A DNA stretch of 64,000 bases from Pseudomonas deceptionensis. GTDB taxonomy: Bacteria > Pseudomonadota > Gammaproteobacteria > Pseudomonadales > Pseudomonadaceae. The notes under the pieces are model-generated. The model saw only the letters and a list, made by a program, of their open reading frames with translations. It was not told the DNA's origin and did no database searches. The position numbers and the translations under genes were made by a program. The stretch spans positions 620,001-684,000 of the forward strand of contig NZ_FNUD01000002.1 of NCBI RefSeq assembly GCF_900106095.1, in the 5' to 3' direction. Of the stretch, positions 1 to 10,654 are shown in pieces; the stretch's first letter is position 1, and each line of letters begins with the position of its first letter.

Positions 1-233
1 ACGTCAAATACCTGCGCAAGATCCGCCCGTACGTGATCATCGGCTGCTTCGTGGTTGGCATGATCCTGACCCCGCCGGACATCTTCTCGCAAACCTTGCT
101 GGCGATCCCGATGTGGATGCTGTTTGAAATCGGCATCCTGTTTGGCAGCCTGATCAGCAAAAACAAGCGCGGTGAAGACCCGGACGAACAACCGGCAGAC
201 AACGACGCCCAACCGCCAGCGCCACAAGCGTGA
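1..233 (+). CDS. tatC: Sec-independent translocase TatC, C-terminal fragment
   Basis: This is the 3' end of a gene that begins before the window; the frame is open from base 3. TatC is the polytopic inner-membrane receptor for twin-arginine signal peptides in the TatABC translocase. The visible part ends the last transmembrane helix (residues rich in I, V, F and L around [20 protein letters not shown]) followed by the short hydrophilic tail [15 protein letters not shown], typical of Pseudomonas TatC. The stop codon overlaps the GTG start of the next gene (GTGA), so the two are probably translationally coupled. Identity rests on the conserved last helix and the neighbour. Confidence 0.9.
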   Translation, partial: VKYLRKIRPYVIIGCFVVGMILTPPDIFSQTLLAIPMWMLFEIGILFGSLISKNKRGEDPDEQPADNDAQPPAPQA

Positions 234-940
234 ACCTGCTGCTCCTCGAAGAGGCTGATTTCATTGCCGCCGACCGTGTGATCCTGCGCGATCGGCGCCT
301 GACTCACATGCAGGAAGTTCACCGTGCCGCTGTCGGCGACAGCCTGCGCGTCGGCCGGATTGGCGGATTGATGGGCAGCGCCGAGCTGGTGCGCCTTGAG
401 GCTAAGGAAGCCGAACTGGTTATCCACAGCCTTGACCAGCCGCCCCCGGCCAAACTGCCCCTGACCCTGTTGCTGGCCCTGCCGCGCCCGAAAATGCTGC
501 GTCGGGTGCTGCAAACCGTGGCCTCGATGGGCGTGCCCAAGGTCATCCTGGTCAACAGTTACCGGGTTGAAAAAAGCTTCTGGCAGACCCCGTTTCTGGA
601 GCCCGAAGCCATTCGTGAGCAACTGATTCTTGGCCTTGAGCAATCACGTGACAGCGTCTTGCCCGAGATCATTATCGAAAAGCGCTTCAAGCCCTTTGTA
701 GAAGACCGACTGCCGGCACTGGTCGAAGGCACGCTGGGTCTGGTTGGCCATCCGGGTGATTACCCGGCCTGCCCGCGCGGGCTGGACGAGGCGGTCACCC
801 TGGCCATCGGCCCGGAAGGTGGCTGGATCCCTTACGAAATCGACTTGCTGGCCAAGACAGGTCTGCAACCGGTGCAACTGGGTGCGCGCATCCTGCGGGT
901 CGAAACCGCCGTTACCGCTCTGCTCGCACGCCTGTTCTAG
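230..940 (+). CDS. rsmE: 16S rRNA m3U1498 methyltransferase RsmE
   Basis: RsmE methylates N3 of U1498 in helix 44 of 16S rRNA using S-adenosylmethionine. The 236-residue protein has the family's usual size: an N-terminal PUA-like RNA-binding part (about 1-70) and a C-terminal SPOUT methyltransferase domain. The trefoil-knot SAM site is marked by IGPEGGW (193-199) and [11 protein letters not shown] (217-227), which are diagnostic. It starts at GTG, overlapping the tatC stop by three bases. tatC-rsmE adjacency is common in pseudomonads. Confidence 0.95.
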   Translation: MNLLLLEEADFIAADRVILRDRRLTHMQEVHRAAVGDSLRVGRIGGLMGSAELVRLEAKEAELVIHSLDQPPPAKLPLTLLLALPRPKMLRRVLQTVASMGVPKVILVNSYRVEKSFWQTPFLEPEAIREQLILGLEQSRDSVLPEIIIEKRFKPFVEDRLPALVEGTLGLVGHPGDYPACPRGLDEAVTLAIGPEGGWIPYEIDLLAKTGLQPVQLGARILRVETAVTALLARLF

Positions 941-1013
941 CCCTCCAGAATCAGTGGCCGCTGCAGCAGCGGCTACTGACATTTGACCTCGGTCACACAT
1001 TCAACCTCTGCCC

Positions 1014-1040
1014 TTCAGTTATCTCCCTGCGCGCCGATGC
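1014..1040 (+). promoter_or_regulatory. Candidate sigma-28 (FliA) promoter for the chemoreceptor
   Basis: TTCAGTTA at 1014-1021, an 11-base spacer, then GCCGATGC at 1033-1040. This fits the flagellar sigma-28 layout (TAAAGTTT-N11-GCCGATAA) with five of eight matches in the -35 and six of eight in the -10, and exact spacing. It would start transcription about 45 bases before the receptor ATG. FliA control of chemoreceptors is established in gamma-proteobacteria; assignment here is by pattern only. Confidence 0.5.
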
Positions 1041-1093
1041 CCTTACAACCCAGAAAGACTGTCACGAGTCTCGGTCAGTAAAGGAGTATCACC

Positions 1094-2662
1094 ATGTACC
1101 GTCAGTTGGCCCAACTGCTCGGCAACATAAGCGTCAAACGTAAACTCAGCCTGGGCTTCGGCCTGGTACTCGTGTTGACCTTATTGATCACCGCCACCGG
1201 CTGGAATGGCCTGGTGTCCGTGATCGACCGGGGTGACAAGCTGGCCAACATCTCGAAAATCATCGGGCTGACCAAAGACCTGCGCATTGCCCGCCTGGAA
1301 TATGAGCGCCAGCCCGGGGAAAACACCCTTGCCGACGTCACCCACCAGTTGACCGAACTGGACAACGCGCTGGAGCTCTCACATGCACAGCTGGTAGCTC
1401 CCGAAGACCTGACCCTGGTCGAGCAGCAACTCAACGCCGTGACTGAGTACAAGCGCGCCTTCGCTGACCTCATTCAGGGCTCCCGGCCCGGTGACCAGGC
1501 CGTTGAGCGCATGCACCAGCAGGGCAATGTCCTGATCGAGCAGAGCCAAAAGCTTTCGGCGCTGCAAACAGCCAAACGCAACACCGAAAGCCAGCAAGCC
1601 ACCAACCTGCTGATCGGTTGTGCGCTGCTGGCGCTGGTACTGGGCTTCATTGCCGCCTGGGTCATTACCCGCCAGATTGTGATCCCGCTGCAGCGCACGC
1701 TGAAAACCGTTGAGCAGATCGCATCCGGCGACCTGACCCATGACCACCCGACCAACCGCCGCGACGAACTGGGCCAGCTACAGCAAGCCATTCAACGGAT
1801 GACCACCGGTCTGCGCGAGTTGATTAGCGGCATCAGCGACGGCGTGACACAAATCGCCAGCGCGGCCGAAGAGCTCTCGGCGGTGACCGAGCAGACCAGC
1901 GCCGGGGTCAACAACCAGAAGGTCGAAACCGATCAGGTCGCCACCGCCATGCATGAAATGGCTGCGACGGTTCAGGAAGTGGCTCGCAATGCCGAAGAGG
2001 CCAGCGAAGCTGCAGTCGCTGCCGACCAGCAGGCCCGCGAAGGCGACAAAGTGGTCGCCGAAGCCATCTCCCAGATAGAGAAGTTGGCGATCGAAGTTGG
2101 TCACTCCACCGAGGCCATGGGCCATCTCAAGCGTGAAAGCGACAAGATTGGCAGCGTGCTGGACGTGATCAAGTCCGTCGCCCAGCAAACCAACCTGCTG
2201 GCCCTCAACGCGGCCATCGAGGCTGCGCGGGCCGGTGAAGCCGGTCGCGGGTTTGCGGTGGTCGCGGACGAGGTGCGCAGCCTGGCGCAGCGCACGCAAA
2301 AATCCACCGAGGAGATCGAAGAGCTGATTGCGGGCCTGCAAAGTGGCACCCAGCAAGTGTCGAGCAGCATGGACAGCAGCCGCGCCCTGACCGACAACAG
2401 CGTTGAGCTGACCCGTCGCGCAGGCGAGTCTCTGGGCAATATCACCCGCACGGTGTCGACGATTCAGGGCATGAACCAGCAGATCGCGGCCGCGGCCGAG
2501 CAGCAAAGTGCTGTGGCCGATGAGATCAACCGCAGTGTGTTGAATGTGCGTGATGTGTCCGAGCAAACCGCCGCGGCCAGCGAAGAGACTGCCGCGTCCA
2601 GCATTGAGCTGGCGCGTCTGGGTACGCATCTTCAAGCATTGGTTGGGCGGTTCAAGGTTTAA
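1094..2662 (+). CDS. Methyl-accepting chemotaxis protein
   Basis: A 522-residue transmembrane chemoreceptor feeding the CheA/CheW array at the cell pole. TM1 is at about residues 17-37, TM2 at about 172-192, with a periplasmic domain of about 135 residues between them, the size of a four-helix-bundle (4HB) sensor rather than a dCache or HBM domain. A HAMP domain (about 193-245) includes [13 protein letters not shown]. The signalling domain carries the hairpin tip [20 protein letters not shown] and [19 protein letters not shown]. Start ATG has AAGGAG nine bases upstream (taAAGGAGtatcaccATG). The ligand cannot be read from sequence. Confidence 0.93.
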   Translation: MYRQLAQLLGNISVKRKLSLGFGLVLVLTLLITATGWNGLVSVIDRGDKLANISKIIGLTKDLRIARLEYERQPGENTLADVTHQLTELDNALELSHAQLVAPEDLTLVEQQLNAVTEYKRAFADLIQGSRPGDQAVERMHQQGNVLIEQSQKLSALQTAKRNTESQQATNLLIGCALLALVLGFIAAWVITRQIVIPLQRTLKTVEQIASGDLTHDHPTNRRDELGQLQQAIQRMTTGLRELISGISDGVTQIASAAEELSAVTEQTSAGVNNQKVETDQVATAMHEMAATVQEVARNAEEASEAAVAADQQAREGDKVVAEAISQIEKLAIEVGHSTEAMGHLKRESDKIGSVLDVIKSVAQQTNLLALNAAIEAARAGEAGRGFAVVADEVRSLAQRTQKSTEEIEELIAGLQSGTQQVSSSMDSSRALTDNSVELTRRAGESLGNITRTVSTIQGMNQQIAAAAEQQSAVADEINRSVLNVRDVSEQTAAASEETAASSIELARLGTHLQALVGRFKV

Positions 2663-2666
2663 AGAG

Positions 2667-2783
2667 TCAAAAGCCCCTCACCCCCAACCCTCTCCCAAAG
2701 GGAGAGGGAGCTGGCGGGTGGTGTTCTTGAGATCGCATGCGGTCAGCCCCCTCTCCCTCCGGGAGAGGGTTAGGGCGCTTTTA
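2667..2783. repeat. Dispersed intergenic repeat, family C, copy 1
   Basis: A block made of CCCCTCACCC...CCCTCTCCC, a central GCGGTCAG, then CCCTCTCCCTCCGGGAGAGGG and TTAGGG. The arms GGGAGAGGG and CCCTCTCCC recur inverted. Closely similar blocks lie at 40996-41055 and 60120-60235, each starting within about ten bases of a rightward stop codon. Here it runs between the chemoreceptor stop and the convergent ABC ATPase stop, so it may also end transcripts from either side. Confidence 0.75.
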
Positions 2784-3515
2784 AAGCACCTGCCGCAAAA
2801 ACGCCTGGGCGCGCAGGTCTTTGGGCGAGTTGAAGAAGTCTTGCGGGTTGGAGTCTTCCAGCAACTTGCCATGGTCAAAGAACAACACGCGGTTCGCCAC
2901 TTCGCGGGCAAAGCCCATTTCGTGGGTCACACAGACCATGGTCATGCCTTCGCGGGCCAGGGTCTTCATGACGTCCAGTACTTCGCCGACCATCTCCGGG
3001 TCCAGCGCCGAGGTGGGTTCGTCAAACAACATCACCTTGGGTTCCATCGCCAGCGCACGGGCAATCGCCACGCGCTGTTGCTGACCGCCCGAGAGGCGTG
3101 ACGGGAACTCATTGGCCTTCTGCCCGATACCGACCTTCTCCAGCAGCGCACGGGCCTTGGCTTCGCGCTCGGCCTTGCCACGCTTGCGCACGACCTTCTG
3201 CGCCAGGCACAGGTTTTCGAGCACGGTCATGTGCGGGAACAGGTTGAAATGCTGGAACACCATGCCGACTTCACGCCGATAGGCATTGACGTCGGTTTTG
3301 GGGTTGGCCAGGTCCAGACCGTCAATGCTGACAGAGCCGGAGTCGAAGTCTTCCAGGCCATTGAGGCAGCGCAGAAAGGTCGACTTGCCCGAGCCCGACG
3401 GGCCGATCACCACCAGTACTTCGCCCTGGGCGACGGTGGTGCTGACGTTGTCTACCGCGCGAACAATGTGCCCGCGGGTGTCGAAGACTTTTACCAGTTC
3501 GCGAACTTCAATCAC
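2781..3515 (-). CDS. Polar amino-acid ABC transporter, ATP-binding protein
   Basis: ATPase of the GlnQ/AapP class that drives uptake of polar amino acids across the inner membrane. Walker [10 protein letters not shown] (38-46), Q-loop in [12 protein letters not shown], signature LSGGQQQR, Walker [14 protein letters not shown] and the switch His in CVTHEMGFA are all present. I start it at GTG 3515, giving 244 residues beginning [14 protein letters not shown] as in relatives. GGAGG sits ten bases upstream, and the GTGATTGA overlap with the permease stop suggests coupling. A TTG further up (3536) would add seven residues and lacks support. Last gene of a three-gene operon. Confidence 0.93.
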   Translation of the reverse strand: MIEVRELVKVFDTRGHIVRAVDNVSTTVAQGEVLVVIGPSGSGKSTFLRCLNGLEDFDSGSVSIDGLDLANPKTDVNAYRREVGMVFQHFNLFPHMTVLENLCLAQKVVRKRGKAEREAKARALLEKVGIGQKANEFPSRLSGGQQQRVAIARALAMEPKVMLFDEPTSALDPEMVGEVLDVMKTLAREGMTMVCVTHEMGFAREVANRVLFFDHGKLLEDSNPQDFFNSPKDLRAQAFLRQVL

Positions 3516-4470
3516 TTTGCGCGAGCCTCCGCTCAAGCCGGCTGGCGAAATGCGACAGCGGCAGGTTGATCAACAGGTACAGGCCCGCAACGCAGAACAG
3601 GATTTCGAACGGCGAAAACGAGGTGGTGATGACTTCACGGCCGCTTTTGAGCAGCTCGGTAATGGCGATCACCGACACCAGCGAGGTGTCTTTGACCAGG
3701 CTGATAAATTGCCCGGCCAGCGGCGGCAGCACACGTTTGAACGCTTGCGGCAACACGACGTAGCGCATCGACTGGCTGCTGTTGAGCCCCAGCGAGCGAG
3801 CGGCTTCGTTTTGCCCGCGGGCGATGGACTGCACACCCGAACGCACGATTTCAGCCACGTAAGCGCCGGTGAACAACGACAGCGCGGCAATACCGGCAAA
3901 CTCGCGGGACAGGTTGAGTACGGTGCCAATAAAGAAGTAGAAGATAAAAATCTGTACCAGCAGCGGCGTGCCGCGCACCAGTTCGACGTACAGCGTCGAG
4001 AGGTCGCGCAGGGTCGGGTTATTCGACAAACGGCACAGGCCGGTGGCCAGCCCGATGATCAAACCCAATACGCCAGAAACCAGCGACAACCAGACCGTGG
4101 TCCACAGGCCCCAGAGCAGCGGCCCTGCTGCCCAATGGCGGTTAACGCCAATCACGTCGCCTTCGGCCACATCGTCGCCCTCAGCCACTTGCAGGCTGTT
4201 ATCGGCAACGGTTACGCGCTGTTCTTTGCCATCTTCGCCACGCAATACCACTTCAGCGGCATCGCCTTTGCGCACCAGCTCGATAACGGTCGAGGCTTCA
4301 GCGGCACGCTGGGCTTCTTCGGCCTGATAGGCGAAGTACTGCGGCACCCGGTTCCAGCGCCACTCGTAGGACATCAATGAGGTGGCGTAATACAACGCCC
4401 CCGCCAGGCCGATGAGCACCAGCACGGTCAATACGTGCCAGGGCCACTGGGCTTTTTTTTGTTTGATCAC
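3508..4470 (-). CDS. Polar amino-acid ABC transporter, permease
   Basis: Inner-membrane permease of the HisMQ/GlnP family, 320 residues. After TM1 (about 11-31) comes a periplasmic hydrophilic segment of about 75 residues (33-110), larger than in a minimal GlnP-type permease of about 220 residues. The usual core follows: the EAA loop is visible as [25 protein letters not shown], which contacts the ATPase. Only one permease gene is present, so the channel is probably a homodimer. It starts at GTG. The 3' end overlaps the ATPase gene. The 187-base gap to the binding-protein gene holds a REP pair, which could set unequal expression within the operon. Confidence 0.92.
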   Translation of the reverse strand: MIKQKKAQWPWHVLTVLVLIGLAGALYYATSLMSYEWRWNRVPQYFAYQAEEAQRAAEASTVIELVRKGDAAEVVLRGEDGKEQRVTVADNSLQVAEGDDVAEGDVIGVNRHWAAGPLLWGLWTTVWLSLVSGVLGLIIGLATGLCRLSNNPTLRDLSTLYVELVRGTPLLVQIFIFYFFIGTVLNLSREFAGIAALSLFTGAYVAEIVRSGVQSIARGQNEAARSLGLNSSQSMRYVVLPQAFKRVLPPLAGQFISLVKDTSLVSVIAITELLKSGREVITTSFSPFEILFCVAGLYLLINLPLSHFASRLERRLAQSD

Positions 4471-4500
4471 TTTCAGGTTCCGTCAGGAGAAAAGCCAGGC

Positions 4501-4636
4501 CCGTAGCAGTTGCCGAAGGCTACGTCCGGGCGCGAAGCGCTCGTAAATCGAACGCCTCCGTTTTTCATCTGAACCGCATTCCGCTTCTTTACGGCTGCTG
4601 CGCAACCGGACGCAGCCTTCGGCAGCTGCTACAAAA
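4501..4636. repeat. REP pair, GTAGCAG(C/T)TGCCGAAGGCT family (family B)
   Basis: GTAGCAGTTGCCGAAGGCT (4503 onward) and its inverse AGCCTTCGGCAGCTGCTAC (ending about 4632) flank about 95 bases, the arrangement of an inverted REP pair (REPIN). It separates the solute-binding gene from the permease gene within one operon. Related singlets occur at 33938 and 46856. Confidence 0.75.
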
Positions 4637-4657
4637 GTAGCGGAATGCGATCAGCGC

Positions 4658-5455
4658 TTATTCCATGTCTTTGAGCCAGGCGGTGTCTTTGAACCACTTG
4701 TCATGGATGCGATCGTAGGTGCCGTCTTCGTGGATCTGGTGCAGGAAGTTGTTGATGTAGTTGATGCTGTCGTAGTCGCCTTTCTTCAGACCGAAGGCCA
4801 GCGGCTCGTAGGTGAACGGCTTGTCGAGGAACACCAGCTTGCCGTTACCGAACTTGTTCACCGCTACAACGTTGTAAGGCGCGTCGTAGATGAAGGCATC
4901 AGCCTTGCCGTTAACCACGTCCAGAACACCTTCTGGCTCGTTGTCGTAGCCGTGGTACTGGGCTTTGGAGATCAGCTTGCGAGCCACGATTTCACCCGTG
5001 GTGCCGATCTTGGACGTCAGGCGGTATTGCGGGTCGTTGAGGTCTTTGTAGGATTTGATCTTGTCTTCAAGTTCTTTGCGAATGAGCAGGGTCTGGCCCA
5101 CAACGATAAAGGGTTCGCTGAAGTTCAGGCGCAGGTTGCGCTCCTGGGTCAGGGTCATGCCGCTGCCGATCATGTCGAACTTGTTGGTCATCAGGGCCGG
5201 GATGATGCCGTCATAACCGGTGGAAACCAGCTCCAGCTTGACGCCCATGGACTTGGCCATGGCTTTGAGCAGGTCAACTTCGAAACCAATGATCTGGCCA
5301 CGCTTGTTGGTCATTTCGAACGGCATATAGGTCGGGTCCATGCCCACCTTCAAGGTGCCGCGCTTGACCGCGTCATCAATGGCGCCTGCATGGGCGGCGC
5401 TGACCGCCAGTAGTGCAGTGACACCGAACATCAGTTTCGATAGAAACTTCTTCAT
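4658..5455 (-). CDS. Polar amino-acid ABC transporter, periplasmic binding protein
   Basis: Solute-binding protein of family 3, 265 residues. A Sec signal peptide (MKKFLSKLMFGVTALLAVSA, cleavage after AHA) is followed by the family's opening GTLKVGMDPTYMPFEM and GFEVDLLKAMAKSMGVKLE. The binding lobe retains GSGMTLTQERNLRLNFSEPF. The start is chosen at the ATG with GGGGGAG six bases upstream; TTG-ATG codons just before it are poorer. First gene of a leftward operon with the permease and ATPase. The substrate is a polar amino acid or oligo-derivative; it cannot be named from sequence. Confidence 0.92.
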   Translation of the reverse strand: MKKFLSKLMFGVTALLAVSAAHAGAIDDAVKRGTLKVGMDPTYMPFEMTNKRGQIIGFEVDLLKAMAKSMGVKLELVSTGYDGIIPALMTNKFDMIGSGMTLTQERNLRLNFSEPFIVVGQTLLIRKELEDKIKSYKDLNDPQYRLTSKIGTTGEIVARKLISKAQYHGYDNEPEGVLDVVNGKADAFIYDAPYNVVAVNKFGNGKLVFLDKPFTYEPLAFGLKKGDYDSINYINNFLHQIHEDGTYDRIHDKWFKDTAWLKDME

Positions 5456-5603
5456 CATCAACTCCCCCTCACCTGCTCAATAAAGTCGGGCACTCACCCA
5501 TTCGGAGGCGGATGCTAACTCACTGGGGGGTTGTGACACGAGTGTTGCGAGAGAAAAGCAGGATGGGGGTGGGCGATGGATCCGCTACCGAGAAACTTCA
5601 ACG

Positions 5604-5654
5604 GTGGGAGCGAGCCTGCTCGCGAAGTGCGTTCGCGAGCAGGCTCGCTCCCGC
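5604..5654. repeat. REP hairpin, GTGGGAGCGAGCCTGCTCGCGAA family (family A)
   Basis: GTGGGAGCGAGCCTGCTCG followed by CGAA, a five-base spacer and the exact inverse TTCGCGAGCAGGCTCGCTCC. This is the commonest intergenic repeat in the window (also at 14815, 26461, 41645, 48109, 51370) and matches the REP doublets widespread in P. fluorescens-type genomes. No RAYT transposase gene is present in the window. Confidence 0.85.
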
Positions 5655-5671
5655 AGCCCCCCCATAAAGCA

Positions 5672-5700
5672 CAAACCCCACCGAAGTGGGGTTTGTTTTG
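5672..5700. terminator. Terminator downstream of opgH
   Basis: Perfect 10-bp stem CAAACCCCAC / GTGGGGTTTG with CGAA loop, immediately beyond the opgH stop. The plus strand is followed by TTTTG; the leftward strand has a weaker T-rich tail, so it may work in both directions. Confidence 0.75.
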
Positions 5701-5703
5701 GCA

Positions 5704-8256
5704 TCAAGCCGCGGGCTGTAACGGCAACAACGGCGCGTGAGGGTCAGCGGCAACCGACTCTCGCCAGGCGTTCAGCCAGCCTTCGTGACCTTCGTTCCAC
5801 ACCAGTGCATGCAGGCGGGCAAGGGCCACAGGGTCACTCAACAGCTCCATGCGCTCTTTGTTGGTCACGCCCTGAGGGCCGACCTTGAGGGCGTGGCGCA
5901 CACGTTCGATACGCAGCCACTCAATCGGCTCGGCTTCACGGTGACGCGACGTCGCCAGGGCACAAGCCAGGGCGTTCTGCTTCGGATCAACCACTGCCCG
6001 CACAAAACCGTCGTGCAGTGCGTGGTAGCGGTTCTCGTGGGTGTATTCAGCAGTGGCCGACAATTCACGCGGCGGCGCGTATTCCTCAGGAATCAGGAAC
6101 AGGCTTTCGTCACGCGTCTTGAGGCCCAGCTTGACCCGGCTGGAGATCACCGAAACCGGGATCGACAGCATCAGCGAACCGACAATCGGCACCAGCCACC
6201 ACAAGAAGCTCGGGTTCAACCACAACACCAGCGCAGCCCAGGCCGCACCCAGCAGGGTTTGCGGGCCATGACGGCGCACGGCTTCGCTCCACGGCGTGGA
6301 GTCATCGTCACGCTGTGGCGAGTTCCAGGTCGCTTCCCAACCCAGGAACGCGGCCAGAACAAAGCGGGTGTGGAAGATCATGCGCACCGGTGCCAGCAGC
6401 ATCGAGAACAGCATTTCCAGCAACATCGACAGCGTGACCTTGAACCTGCCGCCGAACGCTTTGGCGCCCTTGGCCCAGATCAAGATAATGCTCAGCAGCT
6501 TGGGCAGGAACAACAGCACGATCGTAGTCGAGAACAGTGCCACGGCTTTATCCGGGTGCCATTGTGGCCACAGCGGATACAACTGGCGCGGTTCCATGAA
6601 GTACTGCGGCTCCATCAGCGTGTTGACCGCCAGCAAGGCCGTCGACAGCAACAGGAAGAAGAACCACAACGGCGCTGACAGGTACGACATCACGCCCGTG
6701 AGGAACACCGCACGGTGGACCGGGTGCATGCCTTTAACCAGGAACAGGCGGAAGTTCATCAAGTTGCCGTGGCACCAGCGACGGTCACGCTTGAGTTCGT
6801 CCAGCAAGTTGGGCGGCAGTTCTTCGTAGCTGCCCGGCAAGTCGTAGGCAATCCATACACCCCAACCGGCACGGCGCATCAGCGCTGCTTCAACGAAGTC
6901 GTGAGACAGGATCGCGCCCGCAAAAGCCCCTTTACCCGGCAACGGCGCCAAGGCGCAGTGCTCGATAAACGGCTTCATTCGGATGATTGCGTTGTGGCCC
7001 CAGTAGTGGGATTCACCCAACTGCCAGAAGTGCAGACCGGCGGTGAACAGCGGCCCGTATACCCGCGTCGCAAATTGCTGCATGCGTGCATACAAGGTGT
7101 CCATGCCCGAAGCACGCGGCGCAGTCTGGATGATGCCCGCGTCTGGCGTGGCTTCCATCAGGCGCACCAGGCTGGTCAGGCATTCACCGCTCATGACGCT
7201 GTCCGCGTCCAACACCACCATGTAGGTGTAATCGCCGCCCCAGCGACGGCAGAAGTCGTCGAGGTTGCCGCTTTTACGCTTCACACGACGGCGGCGACGG
7301 CGATAGAAAATCCGCCCGAAGCCTTCTGTTTCGCGACACACATCCAGCCAGGCCTGTTGCTCGGCGACGCAGATATCAGGGTCGTTACTGTCGCTGAGGA
7401 CGAAGAAGTCGAAGCGGTCCAGATCACCTGTGGCCGCTACCGACTCGTACGTTGCCCGCAAACCGGCAAATACGCGGGTCACGTCTTCGTTACAGATCGG
7501 CATTACCAGTGCAGTACGCGCCTGCTCCGGGATCGGCTCATTGCCGGCGCTGGCGCCGGAAATGCGGTATTTGTCGTGCCCGGTCAGCAGTTCCAGAAAG
7601 CCCATCAAGGCTGTCCAGAAACCCGCCGACACCCAGCAGAACAGAATCCCGAACAGGATCAGGATGCTGGTCTGCAAGGCGTATGGCAGCACTTGCTGCG
7701 CCGTTTGCATCAACGGCTGGTGCAGCACTTCTTCAAGGTCAACGAACGCCCAGCCCTGATACGGCATGATGCCTTTCATGTACCAGCCGGCCACGATGGT
7801 CTGGCCGAGCATCAACACCAGCAGGATGTAACGGCGGATAGAACCCACCGTGCGCCATCGGGCATGGGGCAATACGCGCTCATCGATCTTCGGTGCAGGC
7901 GGGTTGCTGCGCCCGGTCAGACGCCGCCAGCCGCGAACCAGAATGTTGGTGCGCCATGGCTCTGGCACCACCTTGGTGCGGCGAATCGGCGGCGTAGCCT
8001 TGAGCATCACCCGGCCGCTGGCGTCGAGGGCAAGCATTTCTGCTTCCTCGAGTTCAGCGGCCGATGTCAGGTTAAGACGCGTGCCCACCGAGGCCTGTGC
8101 GGCCTCGGCAGGTTCTACGTCAGCCTGCGCCGACAAGCGCGCATGCAACTCGGCGAACGAGGTGCAGCTCGCCAGTTCGGCGCGCTGCTCATCGCTCAGT
8201 GGCAAATGCGCCAGGTACTCGCTGAGCGAGGCCGGTTGGGGCTGAGCATTACTCAT
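5704..8256 (-). CDS. opgH: Glucans biosynthesis glucosyltransferase H
   Basis: OpgH (MdoH) is the inner-membrane family 2 glycosyltransferase that makes the beta-1,2 glucose backbone of osmoregulated periplasmic glucans from UDP-glucose. The 850-residue length is normal. Two N-terminal membrane segments flank about residues 140-210. The large cytosolic GT2 domain contains the nucleotide-binding D in [11 protein letters not shown], the DxD-like VVLDADSVM and the catalytic [11 protein letters not shown] (Q/RxxRW-type) motif. A cluster of membrane helices follows. Its ATG overlaps the opgG stop by eight bases (ATGAGTAA), so the pair is an operon with coupled translation. Confidence 0.96.
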   Translation of the reverse strand: MSNAQPQPASLSEYLAHLPLSDEQRAELASCTSFAELHARLSAQADVEPAEAAQASVGTRLNLTSAAELEEAEMLALDASGRVMLKATPPIRRTKVVPEPWRTNILVRGWRRLTGRSNPPAPKIDERVLPHARWRTVGSIRRYILLVLMLGQTIVAGWYMKGIMPYQGWAFVDLEEVLHQPLMQTAQQVLPYALQTSILILFGILFCWVSAGFWTALMGFLELLTGHDKYRISGASAGNEPIPEQARTALVMPICNEDVTRVFAGLRATYESVAATGDLDRFDFFVLSDSNDPDICVAEQQAWLDVCRETEGFGRIFYRRRRRRVKRKSGNLDDFCRRWGGDYTYMVVLDADSVMSGECLTSLVRLMEATPDAGIIQTAPRASGMDTLYARMQQFATRVYGPLFTAGLHFWQLGESHYWGHNAIIRMKPFIEHCALAPLPGKGAFAGAILSHDFVEAALMRRAGWGVWIAYDLPGSYEELPPNLLDELKRDRRWCHGNLMNFRLFLVKGMHPVHRAVFLTGVMSYLSAPLWFFFLLLSTALLAVNTLMEPQYFMEPRQLYPLWPQWHPDKAVALFSTTIVLLFLPKLLSIILIWAKGAKAFGGRFKVTLSMLLEMLFSMLLAPVRMIFHTRFVLAAFLGWEATWNSPQRDDDSTPWSEAVRRHGPQTLLGAAWAALVLWLNPSFLWWLVPIVGSLMLSIPVSVISSRVKLGLKTRDESLFLIPEEYAPPRELSATAEYTHENRYHALHDGFVRAVVDPKQNALACALATSRHREAEPIEWLRIERVRHALKVGPQGVTNKERMELLSDPVALARLHALVWNEGHEGWLNAWRESVAADPHAPLLPLQPAA

Positions 8257-9985
8257 CGGCTGGCAACTGGTAGCTCCAGGTCTCGGTCAGTACTTTTTCA
8301 GTCTTCACCGGTTCCGGAGTGGCTGGGGTAGCGTCGGCCGCAGGGGCTTTGGCGTCCTTGGCGGCTACGTGTTCTTTCTTCTCTTGTGCCTTGGCCGCTG
8401 CTTTTTCAGCTTTGGTCACTGGCGCTGCCGGCTTGGCCGCAGGGGCTTGCTCGACGTCCTGGACCAGCGCTGCACGCATTTCCGTGGACTTGCTCGGATC
8501 CTTGATTTTCATCCGCAGGGTCAAGCGCCAGCCCTTGGTTTCAGGGTTGTAACGCACGTTGTTCTCAACCAGTTCGGCGTTGTCACCGACACTGACCTGG
8601 CTGCGTACAGCCGCATCTTCCGCCAAGCCCTTGAGCGACGGGCCTTCGAAATCAACCAGGTAAGCCACGCTGCCGTCTGGCTGGCGGATCAGGTTGGATT
8701 GCTTGACGTCGCCGGTCGAACGCAGGGTTTGCTTGACCCAGGCGCTGTCACCCGGGTGCAGGGCTGCTTCGTCCAGGGTCCAGTGCATGCGGTAAGCGAA
8801 ATCGAACGGTTTGAGAGGCTCGGGCAGAGTGTCCGGGCTCCAGAACGCAACGATGTTGTCGTTGGTTTCGTCAGCCGTCGGGATTTCTACCAGGTCAACA
8901 GAGCCTTTGCCCCAGTCGCCCTGCGGTTCGATCCAGGCGCTTGGGCGCTTGTCGTAGCGGTCATCGAGGTCTTCGTAGTGGCTGAAGTCACGGCCACGTT
9001 GCAGCAAGCCAAAGCCACGCGGGTTTTCAACCGAGAAGTTGCTCACGGACAAGTGTTTCGGGTTGTTCAGCGGACGCCAGATCCACTCGCCGTTGCCGGC
9101 ATGAATGGCCAGGCCCGACGAATCGTGCAACTCGCGACGGTAGTTGAGCACTTTGGACGGCTGGTTGGCGCCGAACAGGAACATGCTGGTCAGCGGAGCG
9201 ATGCCCAGCTTGCCTACCTTGTCACGCAGGAACATCTGCGCCTTGACGTCCACCACCGTGTCTACGCCAGGGCGCAGGGTAAAGCGGTAAGCGCCGGTAG
9301 CCCGTGGCGAATCCAGCAAGGCGAAGATCACCAGGTGCTTGTCGTTAGGCTTGGGTTTTTCGATCCAGAATTCGGTGAAGCGCGGGAACTCTTCGCCCGA
9401 TGGCAATGCGGTGTCGATCGCCATACCACGGGCCGACAGGCCGTAGATCTGGCCTTTGCCCACAACGCGGAAGTAACTCGCGCCGAGCATGGTCATGATT
9501 TCGTCCTGCTTATCCGCCTTGTTGATCGGATACAGCACGCGGAAACCCGCCCAACCGAGGTTCTCGGTAGCTTTCGGGTCAAACTTGACGTCACCGAAAT
9601 CGAAACGACTGGAGTCGTACTTGATCTCTTCAACCTTGGTGGCGGTCACTTCGTTGATTTTCACCGGCGTGTCGAAATGCATGCCCTGGTGATAGAAGGA
9701 CAATTTGAACGGGGTTTTATCGCCCGCCCACTGCGCCTTTTCACGATTGAACTGAATTTTCTGGTAGTCCGCGAACTTCATGTCGCGGAACTCTTTTGGC
9801 AAATTGCTGCGTGGCGCTTGGTATTTCTGTTCGGCGAGGGTTTTAGCCTCAGCCGCCACGTCATCCAGACTGAATGCCCACAGTTGACCCGCACCGAACA
9901 AGCAAAAGAGCGCAGAGCCCGTCACCAGTGCGTTGCGTAACCGCTTGGCAGACATTTTTGGTGCATTTAATGGACTAACAATCAC
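8249..9985 (-). CDS. opgG: Glucans biosynthesis protein G (periplasmic)
   Basis: OpgG (MdoG) is a periplasmic protein needed for release or branching of osmoregulated periplasmic glucans. I start it at GTG 9985 (GAGG seven bases upstream), giving 578 residues; a longer frame upstream adds 23 residues that break the signal peptide. The signal peptide reads [20 protein letters not shown] with cleavage near LWAFS. Mature features include [23 protein letters not shown] strands and the C-terminal immunoglobulin-like domain. An Ala/Lys-rich stretch (about 520-560, [19 protein letters not shown]) near the C-terminus is an unusual low-complexity insert. Overlaps opgH. Confidence 0.95.
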   Translation of the reverse strand: MIVSPLNAPKMSAKRLRNALVTGSALFCLFGAGQLWAFSLDDVAAEAKTLAEQKYQAPRSNLPKEFRDMKFADYQKIQFNREKAQWAGDKTPFKLSFYHQGMHFDTPVKINEVTATKVEEIKYDSSRFDFGDVKFDPKATENLGWAGFRVLYPINKADKQDEIMTMLGASYFRVVGKGQIYGLSARGMAIDTALPSGEEFPRFTEFWIEKPKPNDKHLVIFALLDSPRATGAYRFTLRPGVDTVVDVKAQMFLRDKVGKLGIAPLTSMFLFGANQPSKVLNYRRELHDSSGLAIHAGNGEWIWRPLNNPKHLSVSNFSVENPRGFGLLQRGRDFSHYEDLDDRYDKRPSAWIEPQGDWGKGSVDLVEIPTADETNDNIVAFWSPDTLPEPLKPFDFAYRMHWTLDEAALHPGDSAWVKQTLRSTGDVKQSNLIRQPDGSVAYLVDFEGPSLKGLAEDAAVRSQVSVGDNAELVENNVRYNPETKGWRLTLRMKIKDPSKSTEMRAALVQDVEQAPAAKPAAPVTKAEKAAAKAQEKKEHVAAKDAKAPAADATPATPEPVKTEKVLTETWSYQLPADE

Positions 9986-10117
9986 GAGCAAACCTCGCCG
10001 AATACAGATGATGAAACCAACCACCAGCGATCTAAATGCCAGGTTGGCGAGCACTGTTCCGACAATTGGTAGAAGTTTTAATTCCCCCAGCGTGCCGGAT
10101 TAGTCTCTGTGTAGCGC

Positions 10118-10216
10118 GGGATTATCTAGTAGCCCGCGTTACAACGCATCTACTGTCAGCAAGTATTTCTCGCTAAAACCCCCTGTTTTCAGACGAAAAC
10201 ACCGATTTTCAGGGTT
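10118..10216 (-). terminator. Hairpins between dtd and opgG
   Basis: Downstream of dtd, read leftward, AAAACCCTG ... CAGGGGGTTTT forms an imperfect stem with T-rich flanks at about 10175-10220, plausible as the pip-dtd terminator. A second short stem GCGGG/CCCGC lies at 10118-10140 in the likely opgG leader. The rest of the 230-base opgG upstream region shows nothing else recognisable. Confidence 0.45.
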
Positions 10217-10654
10217 TTAGATTTGTAACAGAAATGTCACAGGGCCATCATTGATCAAATGTACCTGCATATCGGCTCCAAAACGCCCTGATTCCACCCT
10301 CGGGTGAAGGCGTTTTGCCTCGCTGAGCAGGTGATTGAACAACTCCTCGGCCAAGGCAGGGGGTGCTGCCGTGGAAAAACTCGGGCGCAGGCCATTTTTG
10401 GTGTCGGCCGCCAGGGTAAATTGCGAAACCAGCAGCAGACCGCCACCGATATCGGCCAGTGACAGGTTCATTTTGCCTTCGGCATCGCTGAACACCCGGT
10501 AGTTGAGCAACTTGTGCAATAACTTGGTGACGCTCGCCCCGGTATCGCCGGGCTCGACCGCGACAAGCACCAGCAAGCCCTGATCAATTGAACCGACAAT
10601 CTCCCCTGCCACTTCTACCCGCGCACCCCTGACGCGCTGCAGCAGGCCCTTCAT
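10217..10654 (-). CDS. dtd: D-aminoacyl-tRNA deacylase
   Basis: DTD hydrolyses D-amino acids mischarged on tRNA (for example D-Tyr-tRNA), keeping translation homochiral. The 145-residue protein has the usual length and hallmarks: [12 protein letters not shown] at the start, the SQFTLAADT motif (about 80-88), GLRPSF, and the gly-cis-pro region [11 protein letters not shown] at the end. The ATG overlaps the pip stop (ATGA). The reading frame extends upstream into pip without a start that would fit the family, so the short form is chosen. Confidence 0.95.
   Translation of the reverse strand: MKGLLQRVRGARVEVAGEIVGSIDQGLLVLVAVEPGDTGASVTKLLHKLLNYRVFSDAEGKMNLSLADIGGGLLLVSQFTLAADTKNGLRPSFSTAAPPALAEELFNHLLSEAKRLHPRVESGRFGADMQVHLINDGPVTFLLQI

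Noticed and set aside
3286..4380. Long rightward open frame opposite the ABC permease
   Set aside because: Antisense to a clear HisMQ-type permease; the translation is rich in Arg/Gln/His with no domain. High GC makes such shadows common.
6715..8331. Open frame of over 500 codons opposite opgH
   Set aside because: Antisense to a well-supported glucosyltransferase; composition is Gln/Arg/His-rich and carries no recognisable motif or start signal.
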